Shown: positions 1 through 8,100 of the stretch, one piece after another | Position numbering within the stretch: the stretch's first letter is position 1 | Layout of the letters: each line of letters starts with the position of its first letter | Assembly: GCF_026343945.1 (NCBI RefSeq) | Contig: NZ_JAPKNJ010000005.1 | Location: 130,746 to 194,745, forward strand | Direction of reading: 5' to 3' | From: Kaistia algarum | Lineage (GTDB): Bacteria > Pseudomonadota > Alphaproteobacteria > Rhizobiales > Kaistiaceae | DNA length: 64,000 nt | Made by a program: the position numbers and the translations under genes | Notes under the pieces: generated by a model | The model's database searches: none | The model's input: the letters and a program-made list of their open reading frames with translations, nothing else | What the model was told of the DNA's origin: nothing

Positions 1-274
1 CTCCGCTGAGACTTTCCCGGGTCTGTTCGCCGGAGCGGGTTGCGGTGCCCGCCCGCATCGTCCTCGCAAGGTACGTGTCGCCGGGTCGTTTCGTCAAAGA
101 CGCTGGGCGGCAACCGTTCCGGGGGCGGCGATGCCTCGCCGTGGCGTTCGAGGGTCGCACCGCGCCTGCGTCCATCCTGACATTCGAGGCCGCAGCTCTT
201 CTGAAGTGATTCTCAAGGCGCCCTGACGAGAGCAGGCCGTTTCAATCCAACCGGAACCAAAGTGGGGAACGCAA

Positions 275-766
275 ATGACAGTCGAACTTACGAAAGAGCA
301 GCATCGGGCCAACATGCTCAAAGCGATCGACAAGATGCGTCAGGCGGGCGTCGTCGATAAGACCGGCGGGCCGTTCGGATGCGTCATCTTTCTGAATGGC
401 GAAATCGTCGCGGCCGAAGGAAACCGAGTGATCGCCGAGCATGATCCGACCGCCCATGCCGAAGTCGTCGCGATCCGCGAGGCGAGCAAGAATCTCGGGA
501 CACATGATCTCTCGGGTGCCATTCTATATACGAGCTGCATGTGCTGCCCGATGTGCTACTCGGCCTCATATTGGGCGCGTGTTTCCAAGGTTTTCTACGC
601 TGCCGAGTGCGACGACTACGCCGATATCTTCGATGATAGCGTCATCTACCGGGACCTTGAGCAGCCGTTCCATGATCGCGCCCTCAAGCCCGAAGAGCTT
701 TGCCGCGCAGAAGCCAACGCCGTGTGGGACGAGTTCCGCGCGTTGCCTGACGGCGCCCGCTATTGA
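275..766 (+). CDS. Zinc-dependent nucleoside/guanine deaminase
   Basis: This 163-residue protein belongs to the cytidine/deoxycytidylate deaminase superfamily, whose members hydrolytically deaminate a base or nucleoside in the cytoplasm. The zinc site is visible as HAE (H61, E63 as proton shuttle) and CPMC (C91, C94). The tail after the second motif, with YWARVSKVFYAAECDDYADI and a conserved IYRDLEQP segment, resembles bacterial guanine deaminases of the small type, so guanine is the favoured substrate by inference only. The ATG is preceded by GGGGAA at suitable spacing. It stands alone, and a perfect hairpin follows it. One oddity is the run of three cysteines (C88, C90, C91) before PMC, where the family usually has a proline-cysteine pair. 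Confidence 0.85.
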   Translation: MTVELTKEQHRANMLKAIDKMRQAGVVDKTGGPFGCVIFLNGEIVAAEGNRVIAEHDPTAHAEVVAIREASKNLGTHDLSGAILYTSCMCCPMCYSASYWARVSKVFYAAECDDYADIFDDSVIYRDLEQPFHDRALKPEELCRAEANAVWDEFRALPDGARY

Positions 767-819
767 TCGGTGCTGGAAAGCAGGTGGAGCTAGCGATCGC
801 TCCGGTCATTCGTGAGCTT

Positions 820-847
820 GGCGACGGATCCGTAGGGATCCGTCGCC
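820..847 (+). terminator. Perfect 12-bp hairpin, possible terminator of the deaminase gene
   Basis: GGCGACGGATCC pairs perfectly with GGATCCGTCGCC across a GTAG loop, 53 bases after the deaminase stop. No T-run follows, so intrinsic termination is uncertain and an mRNA 3'-end stabilising stem is possible. The rest of the gap to the next gene (about 240 bases) shows nothing recognisable. Confidence 0.45.
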
Positions 848-1090
848 CCGCTTAGGACTAGGGAATATCCGCACGTCCGGCCTGCGTCGCAGGCCGGTCA
901 AGCGCCTCATCCGAACGCTGGGCGGAGAAAATAGGGACGCCCGTGCTCAGGCATAGGACGGCGCCAAATTGCCGGAAAAGACGCCGGTCTCCTGTCCCAG
1001 CCGCCATTATACGCTCATTGCCGCCGGCCGCGCTTTTCGGAGTGTCGGCAGCAGATCTCAGTCGTTGAATCAGGATCGCAGAGCCGAGAC

Positions 1091-2485
1091 ATGAACATCG
1101 ATAGCTTGAAGAAGATGTGCAAAGGCACGGTCGTCGCGATCGGTGATCCGGGCTTTCAGGAAGCGATCCACGGGGACCTCTGGAACAAGCTTGTCCCCGA
1201 CCGCGCACCCCAGATCGTGGTGAAGGCGGCGGATGAGGAAGACATCATCGCGGCGGTGAAGTTTGCCCGCGCGAACAAGCTGAAGGTCGTCGTGCGCGGG
1301 GGCGGCCACAATTGGTGTCAGCCCACGCTGCGGAACGGCGGCCTGCTGATCGATATCCAGAACTTCACAAAGGTCATTTCCATTGATGCGGAGAATCGCA
1401 GGGCGGTCATCCAGCCGATCATCAGCAACCGCGATGTGCAGAATACCTTGAACGCTGTGGGACTTGCTTTTCCGACCGGCCATTGCCCGCAGGTGAAGGC
1501 CAGTGGCTATTTCCTCGGCGGCGGCATGGCTTGGAACCCCACGGTCTGGGGCTCGGGCGCGGAGAGCCTGGAGGCTATCGAGCTGGTTACCGCGCAGGGC
1601 GAACTGATCAAGGCGAGCGAAACCGAGAACCCGGACTATTTCTGGGCTGCACGCGGCGCTGGCTCGGGCTTTTTCGGCGTCGTCACAAAGTATTATCTCA
1701 AGCTCTATACGCTGCCGAAGGCCATTCAGGGCAGTGTATATTATTACCGCCTGGAGGACGCACCGGCCATCGGCAGATGGCTCGGAGACGCGGCACCGAA
1801 GATCTCACCCAGTGTCGAGCTGAGCCAATTCATCGTCCAGGCTCCACCGAAGTTGCAAGAGCAGGCGGCCGGGCAGAATGGTTGGATCTGCATGGTTACG
1901 GCCACGGTATTCGAAAACACGCCCGAGGCCGCCAGCGCCGCACTGCAGCCTTTGGAGCAATCGCCGGTCAGGCCGCTTTCAAGTTCGTTCGGAACGCCGC
2001 TCGATTTCGAGCAGCTCTTCGATAGCTCCGGGGTCCTCTGGCCGGAAGGCGTCCGCGCCCGCGTGGAGGCAACCTTCTCCAACCACAACCCTGGCGAGAT
2101 GATGCGGGCTGTCCTGCCCCTCTTGCCGAGGACACCCTCGCCCACCACGGTGCTCCTGTTCACCATCTTCTGCGGCCCAAATGTCCCGGCCCAGCAGAAG
2201 GACATGGCCCTTTCCATGCATTCCAAGGTCTATGGCGGTCCATGGACCATGTGGTGGGATGCCAAGGACGATGCCGCAAACACCGAATGGCACCAGGAGA
2301 TGATCACAGCCCTGCGGCCGTACAATCTCGGTTATTATCTCGGCGAGTCCGACACGGCGGCGCGGCCGGACAACGTCGTACAGGCCTTCACGGCGGAGAA
2401 GTGGCGAAAGCTATGCGACCTCAGGCAAAAATACGATCCTGACCGTGTATTCTTCGACTATTTCGACGGCTTCGCGAGCCAATAG
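1091..2485 (+). CDS. FAD-binding oxidoreductase, berberine-bridge-enzyme type
   Basis: This 464-residue protein has an N-terminal PCMH-type FAD domain and a C-terminal BBE segment (YDPDRVFFDYF). Members oxidise alcohols, sugars or alkaloid-like substrates and pass electrons to oxygen or another acceptor. VVRGGGHNW places a histidine at H73, and PTGHCPQVKASGYFLGGG places a cysteine at C132. These are the two positions used for bicovalent flavin attachment (8-alpha-histidyl, 6-S-cysteinyl) in the family, so bicovalent FAD is likely. No signal peptide is apparent, so the protein is probably cytoplasmic. The ribosome site before the ATG is weak. The substrate cannot be read from sequence. No operon partner is present. 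Confidence 0.85.
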   Translation: MNIDSLKKMCKGTVVAIGDPGFQEAIHGDLWNKLVPDRAPQIVVKAADEEDIIAAVKFARANKLKVVVRGGGHNWCQPTLRNGGLLIDIQNFTKVISIDAENRRAVIQPIISNRDVQNTLNAVGLAFPTGHCPQVKASGYFLGGGMAWNPTVWGSGAESLEAIELVTAQGELIKASETENPDYFWAARGAGSGFFGVVTKYYLKLYTLPKAIQGSVYYYRLEDAPAIGRWLGDAAPKISPSVELSQFIVQAPPKLQEQAAGQNGWICMVTATVFENTPEAASAALQPLEQSPVRPLSSSFGTPLDFEQLFDSSGVLWPEGVRARVEATFSNHNPGEMMRAVLPLLPRTPSPTTVLLFTIFCGPNVPAQQKDMALSMHSKVYGGPWTMWWDAKDDAANTEWHQEMITALRPYNLGYYLGESDTAARPDNVVQAFTAEKWRKLCDLRQKYDPDRVFFDYFDGFASQ

Positions 2486-2639
2486 GTGGGGCGGTGCGTG
2501 GTGTCGCCGCGCCCGACGATCCAAAAACTGCACCAGCGAGGGTGCTTCCTTCTTTAGGTCGCCCCGCCAAACTATATCGGGCTGCGTGCGCTGCGTGTGA
2601 ATAGGCGCCGAATTGAGGTGACGGCCCATATTGACCTAA

Positions 2640-2800
2640 CTCTCTGATTTTCAGCATAAATTCGGATTACACCTGGGGTCACGATCGGCGCCGATCTAGA
2701 CCCGGGCAGACATAGAATTTATGAAGCACTCTCAATGCGTTGAAGTCATCTGGTGCGGGGTCCCGCTTGAACGCTTGTTCACAGACAATTCGCTAGGGCA
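2640..2800 (+). repeat. Dispersed palindromic repeat, copy 1
   Basis: This is the most diverged of three same-orientation copies (others near 3,782 and 63,658). Its core is GATCGGCGCCGATC inside a larger imperfect palindrome, followed by a conserved ATAGAATTT and, about 60 bases on, GGGGTCCC with TTGAACGCTTGTTCAC. The remainder of 2,486-3,052 holds no gene I can support. Confidence 0.6.
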
Positions 2801-3052
2801 TGCAGCGTCGCCTCCCGGATGAATTCCTTTGCGATCTGGCGCTTGAACGCCATGCCTCGAGTCGATGGCGTGACACGCGCTCTCATCCTCTGAAAGCCTA
2901 GCCCATGGTCAATTGCAAAAGCTCAGTCCGTCCACTCCAAGAGGCCTACTCCAATCGGGAGTCTGTTTTGACCGCCATTTGATAACCCCACGGTCATTGT
3001 TCACGTTTCATTCAGTCAAAGTTAGAATTATTGGATTTTTGCAACGCGACAG

Positions 3053-3691
3053 CTACTCCCAGAGGGATATTCCCTCTTGCGCTAACGCTCGTTGCACAGC
3101 CGCCCGCTCCTCCAACCGATGTGCATGAGAGGTCCAAGCGGGGTAGGTATTTCGCATGTCAACGGCCATACGATTTCCCCACCTGTAGAATACGAGCAAA
3201 TACGGATCAACGATTGAATAGGACTCTCCTACGGCCCAATCTCGGTCCATCAACTTGGATTCTATAAGCGCAAACGCGGAAGCCAAGTGCTCCTTTCCTT
3301 TTTGAATCAAGGGTTCGTACATCGATTGATCCGGTAAGAAGAAGTCGGCGCGCCAGATCATTCGGACGGCCACCGCGTGAACCGCACTCGATAGCCAGTT
3401 AAACCATTCGATGGAACGAACGATGTTTTCTGCATCCGCTCCAAGGAGCCGCGCGTTTGGATTTGTCAGGCCCAGGTGAAATAAGATTGCCGGCGCTTCA
3501 GTGAGGGTGAAATTCTCGGCAATGAGAACAGGGATTCGCCCTTTCGGGTTTAAGAGGTGAAATTCGGCGGTCTTGGCTTCGGGATGGCCTGGCGACATTA
3601 ACGCCAGCGAATAGGGCGTTCCAATCTCCTCCATGACGATGTGAGGTGCAAAAGAGCAAGATCCTGGCGCAGCATGAAGTGTGTAATGCAT
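3053..3691 (-). CDS. Glutathione S-transferase family protein
   Basis: The 212-residue product has the thioredoxin-like N-terminal domain (HYTLHAAPGSCSFAPHIVMEE, with the usual active-site Ser region) and GRIPVL followed by LTEAPAILFHL, the glutathione-binding beta3/beta4 and SNAIL-like positions. An all-alpha C-terminal domain follows. Such enzymes conjugate glutathione to electrophiles or act as isomerases or peroxidases. The frame stays open for about 59 codons upstream, but that extension lies in palindromic repeat copy 2. The second of two adjacent ATGs has GGAGG five bases upstream, so translation should start at 3,691. The gene is isolated and flanked by two copies of the repeat in the same orientation. 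Confidence 0.85.
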   Translation of the reverse strand: MHYTLHAAPGSCSFAPHIVMEEIGTPYSLALMSPGHPEAKTAEFHLLNPKGRIPVLIAENFTLTEAPAILFHLGLTNPNARLLGADAENIVRSIEWFNWLSSAVHAVAVRMIWRADFFLPDQSMYEPLIQKGKEHLASAFALIESKLMDRDWAVGESYSIVDPYLLVFYRWGNRMAVDMRNTYPAWTSHAHRLEERAAVQRALAQEGISLWE

Positions 3692-3781
3692 CATTTCCTC
3701 CGAAAACCGCATCTTACCTGTTTCAATCTGTACTGAGCTGCCAACGATGGCTTGCTGGATTTGAAAGACGCTCAAGTTGGG

Positions 3782-3975
3782 TGTGAACAGGCGCGGAACA
3801 GAGACATCGGCTTGAATCGAATTAACGATCTGATTTTGATCATCAATTTTGAATACACTCGGTGTCATGATCGGCGCCGATTGAGACCCCAGTAGAAATA
3901 GAATTTCTCAATTATTCTCAGTGCGTTGGGGCCATCCGGTGTGGGGTCCCGGTTGAGCGCTTATTCACACTTCGA
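3782..3975 (+). repeat. Dispersed palindromic repeat, copy 2
   Basis: Copy 2 is close to copy 3 at 63,658. It begins at TGTGAACAGGCGCGGAA, contains GATCATCAATTTTG, TACACTCGG and the GATCGGCGCCGAT core, and ends after GGGGTCCC and GAGCGCTTATTCAC. It lies immediately upstream of the glutathione S-transferase gene and supplies its apparent N-terminal extension. Nothing else was recognised between 3,975 and 4,060. Confidence 0.65.
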
Positions 3976-4059
3976 CGTCTTCATGGAATTCCTCGTCCCG
4001 GTTTCGGGATCATAAATGGAAAATTCCAGCTCAGATCGGTCCGAGAAAGCGGGGGCACG

Positions 4060-4260
4060 TCACTGGATGCGTGTCAGCCGGCCCAGTTCATCGGTGATCT
4101 GGGTTTCTTCGACCACCGGACCACTCGCCGGGGTGACGTGGCTGTAGACCTTCAGAGGGGCATCGAACTGCCAAACTTCAAACATCCGGTCCAGAGCGTC
4201 GTGAGAAATGGTATAGTCATACCGGGGACGGTTCAGGGCACGCTTGGCGAACTTGATCAA
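4060..4260 (-). CDS. Hypothetical short frame after the GNAT gene
   Basis: An open frame continues in phase directly after the TGA of the acetyltransferase gene. It reads about 100 codons, with protein-like content (FGPILKRHSYFSASLIKFAK and a C-terminal ITDELGRLTRIQ). The only start in the listed interval is TTG, with no good ribosome site. I do not recognise the family. It may be the 3' remnant of a truncated gene rather than an expressed protein. Confidence 0.25.
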   Translation of the reverse strand: MIKFAKRALNRPRYDYTISHDALDRMFEVWQFDAPLKVYSHVTPASGPVVEETQITDELGRLTRIQ

Positions 4261-4368
4261 TGAGGCGCTGAAGTAAGAGTGGCGCTTGAGGATGGGGCCG
4301 AATGATTGAACGGCGCCTTCTGACCAGGCGGCCTGGCGATCCGAAGAAACCGAGCGCGCCGCTGGCGT

Positions 4369-4914
4369 TCAGGGCCGCTGGCGCAGCAGCACCATATGCT
4401 GAACATCGTTGTAGGGACCTTCGGCCACGGTTCTGAAGCCGATCTTGTGAGCGAGGTGGATCGAAGGGGCGTTTGTCGTGGCGATGACGCATGACGTCTC
4501 GTCGGCATCGATCTCTTCGTCACCCCATGCCTGAATCGCCGCGACCGCTTCCGTCGAGAGCTTCCTGCCATGGAAAGGACTTGCGAGGGCCCAGCCGAAT
4601 TCTGGCTTGCACACAATTTTGGGCTCGATCGTGCGGTGGAACTCGGCATATCCGGCGATTCCTGCCAGGGCGCCCGTGATCTTGTCCTCCAAGGCCCAAT
4701 AGCCATAGCCAGACAGCTCCCAAAGTCCCACGAGGCGCAGCATGCGCGCCCACGCATCTTCGCGAGATAGCGGCTTGCCCGTCAGGAGACGATAGACGAG
4801 CGGATCACTATACATCTGCTGGAAAGAATCGAGGTCGGACGCTCTTAAGCCGCGGAGGCGAAGACGCTCCGTCTCAAGATCTGGCGCGGTACGGCTCGTC
4901 GGGATGATGCTCAT
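4369..4914 (-). CDS. GNAT-family N-acetyltransferase, RimJ/RimL type
   Basis: The 181-residue protein begins with the typical LETERLRLRGLRASDLD segment of RimJ/RimL-like acetyltransferases. It carries the acetyl-CoA site region (PFHGRKLSTEAVAAI) and the late NAPSIHLAHKIGF motif, where the usual form is N-x-S-x-x-x-x-x-K-x-G-F. The family acetylates the N-termini of ribosomal proteins, amino acids or drugs. The target here is unknown. The core A-site signature (Q/R-x-x-G-x-G/A) appears as HGRKLS, slightly off consensus but common in this subgroup. The gene is not in an obvious operon. Confidence 0.85.
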   Translation of the reverse strand: MSIIPTSRTAPDLETERLRLRGLRASDLDSFQQMYSDPLVYRLLTGKPLSREDAWARMLRLVGLWELSGYGYWALEDKITGALAGIAGYAEFHRTIEPKIVCKPEFGWALASPFHGRKLSTEAVAAIQAWGDEEIDADETSCVIATTNAPSIHLAHKIGFRTVAEGPYNDVQHMVLLRQRP

Positions 4915-5135
4915 TCGCTGATCTTGTCAGCATTTCGGCTACGGCGCCAGACGCCCGAGGGGCGCATGCTCCTGCGCGTCAAATATATCGATGAGATCGA
5001 GCATTCCGAGACGGCTCATGGGGCGGCGGCGCGAGAAGATTCGCAGGAAAAGTTGCGCTCTTCTCCTTGAATTGCAGAAAAACCGAGATGTGCCGTCATG
5101 AAATTGCGGGGCGAATAAGTGTCCAAACGTCTTAG

Positions 5136-5159
5136 TTCAAGCTTCCTCAGAAGCTTGAA
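5136..5159 (-). terminator. Perfect 10-bp hairpin downstream of the autotransporter
   Basis: TTCAAGCTTC and GAAGCTTGAA form a perfect stem with a CTCA loop, 35 bases beyond the autotransporter stop on the minus strand. No clear T-run follows, so this is a probable rather than certain terminator. Confidence 0.5.
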
Positions 5160-5194
5160 TCACAACTGACATTTCAACACAGTTGGGTACAGAC

Positions 5195-8100
5195 CTAGAA
5201 CTTGATGGCGAACTTGACGCTGCCGGCCTGGCTGACCGTCGTGTCGCCCAGCGCACCCTCGTACTGCAGGCGCAGTTCATAGGCGCCCCAGTCGATCGAG
5301 CTGCCGAGGGCGATGGTCGCCATCACGTCGTCGCGTTCCAGCGCCAGCGGCACGCTGGCTGTCGGGTTCGGCCCGTTTGGCAGCGAAACGTCGACGGAAC
5401 CTTCGTTCAGTGCGAACAGGGCACCAATCTCGACATGGTTGGTGATGTAGGCGTCGTTTACTTTCGTGGTGCCGCCGATGCGCAGCGCCGGCCGCAGGTC
5501 GAACAGCACATTATTCGAGTTCGAGACCTGAAGGGCCAAGTCGTCGAGGCCCTGTTCGGTATAGCCCTGATCAAAGATGCCCTGGACGTCGAAATCCACC
5601 AGCGGCATCAGTTCCACCGCGCCGACATCGAACACATAGCCGGCGCGCAGGCGGCCGGTCAGTGCCCAGGTTTCCTGGTCGGCGGTGGCGACGCCATTCA
5701 CCCATGAGAGGCTGGAATAGCGCGACCCGTCCGCCCAGCCATAGCTGCCCACCACCGACGCAGAGGCGTAGACCGGCCCTTCCACATATTTGGCGATGGC
5801 GCCGAGGCTGACGCGGTTGCCATCGCTCGAACTGCCGACGCCGTCGAAGCTGGTCCAGTCATAGGCGAAGCTGCCGCCGACATAGACATTGTCGCTCGCC
5901 TCGTCCTGCCGGCCGATACTGATACCGGTGGTGGTGTCGCGCTGGTCGCCGTCGCGGAGCGTGGTCACGGCGTAAGTCGCCTTGCCCCAGTTGCACGGGC
6001 TCTGGTCGATCAGCGAATAGAGCCCGACCGGATTGCCGCAGCTCTGCATGGTCGTATGCGCCGCGCTGGCCGCCATCGCGCTTTGTTGTACCGCGGCATA
6101 GCTGGCGGTAGCGTCGAGATTCTGCAGATATTGCGAGAGCTCAGCGCTGGTCGTCGCGTTGGACGCGTTGAGGAGCAGCGTATAGAGCGCGGAGGGCGAA
6201 GTGGGCGCATCGGCGGCCCAGCCGAGAAGCTGATTATTGGCCGCGCTCGCCAATTGCTGGGTATTGCCGGAGAACCCGCCACGCGTGAAGTCGATCGACA
6301 CGTCGGCGATCGTCGCGGTCGACAGGGTGAAGTCATAGTCGTACTGCGTCGCGATGGTGCCGCTGGAAAGCCCGAAACTCCCCACTTGATCCGCAGGCAC
6401 CGGGGTCAGGTCCGCCCCGCCATGGGTCTCGATGATCTGCGTCGCCGTCACATTGCCATTGGGCAGCGCGATCAGAACGGGATGGATGCTGTTAGAGGGA
6501 ACTTCCAATTGTTGGACGGCGATCGAGTCGCTGCCCAGCGTGGCGGTCGGATCGAAGCGCAGGAAATGTGAGCCGCCGCCAATCGCATAGGTCGAGACGC
6601 CGGACACCGAGCCGGTGATCGAGCCTTCATTGAGAAGGATGAAGTCCCCGCCGGTGGCGACGATGTCGCCAAGGACCACACCGCCCGAATGGACGTTCAG
6701 CAGGCCGGCGGCATTGCTCTGAAGCGCGACCGCGTCCGGTGCGTTGAGCGCTCCCCAGATATCGGCCGTGGCTTCGCCGTTCCAGTCGGCCATGTTGATT
6801 GCGCCGGCGGCTGCGCCGGTGGCATTGATCGTGCCGCCCGCCTGGATGCTGATGTCGGTTGTGAATGCTTCGGTGGAGGGCGCGCCGAAGCCGTCCTGTC
6901 CATTGGTGGTATAGATGCCCCAGGCTCCCGCACCGGACACATTGACCGTGCCGGTCGCCTGCACGACCGGATTGCCGGCCTGGGTCGTGTTCATATAGGT
7001 GGCGATGCCGTGCGCGCCGACGCCCTGGGTGGTCACCGAGCCCTGCAGTATCACCTGCACCGCCCCTTGTGCCGAGGGTGTGGGCTCCTGAACAATCTCG
7101 ATACCGTCGGTGCCAAACAGCACCGTGGCGTTGGTCAGGCTCTGCGCCACAATGCCATAGGCATTCGCGCCGGATGTCGCCACACTGCCGTTCAGCGTCA
7201 CGATAACGGAGCCGCCCATTCCGTTGGGCGTGCCACCCGCCGTCCAGATGACATCGAACAACTCCGTGGGTTGGTCGGCGAAGAGCCCCACGCCCCCCCC
7301 ACCAATGGACTGCGCCACGATGCCATGCGCGCCGTCCCCGGAGGTCGACAGGCGGAGCGGGTCGTTGGCCAGGTCGCCGACCGTGACGGTGCCGCCATTG
7401 CCGACGCCACCGCCCGGAAGGGAGTAGAACGGAACAGCGCCGCCGACGATCGTCAGGTCATTGGCCGCGACCGCGCCGCCGCCACCGCCGATGGACTGCG
7501 CGAAAATGCCGATCGACACCGCGCCGGTGGTCTGAATGCGGCCATTCCACGTCACATCCACATTGCCGCCTTGGCCACCGTTTCCGGCGATGCCGCCATT
7601 CCTCAAGTCGAACCCGGCTTGCAGGCCGAACAACGTGGCGTTGGAAATGCCGGCTGCTCCACCGCCGCCGCCCACCGACTGGGCGAAGATGCCGGCGGAT
7701 GCCGACCCGGAAGTCGAAAGGATGGAATCGCCCTTGATCCGAACGGTCGAGCCATTGCCGCCCGCTCCGCCTTTGCCGCCCAGGCTGATGTCGATCAGCC
7801 CGGTCGCCGAGCCGGCGCCTCCCAATCCGCCGCCGCCACCGACCGACTGGGCGAAGATGGCATCCGAGCCGCCGCCCGACGTGACGATGTTCGGGGCGTC
7901 GATCACACGGACAGAGCCGCCGTCGCCCTGTGCGCCGGCATTGCCGCCTATGGCCATGCTGACCGTCTGCCGGCTGAGGCCGGGAATGCTGTGATCCGAG
8001 GTGGAACCGGTGCCGCCGCTCGCGCTGCTACCACCACCTCCTCCGACCGACTGAGCGGCTATGCCATGAGATAGCTGGCCGGCGGTCACGATCCCGGCGG

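Noticed and set aside
2640..3975. Assignment of the palindromic repeat to the ends of an IS21-type element
   Set aside because: The core looks reminiscent of such ends, but no istA/istB sequence is present and I cannot confirm the match from memory.
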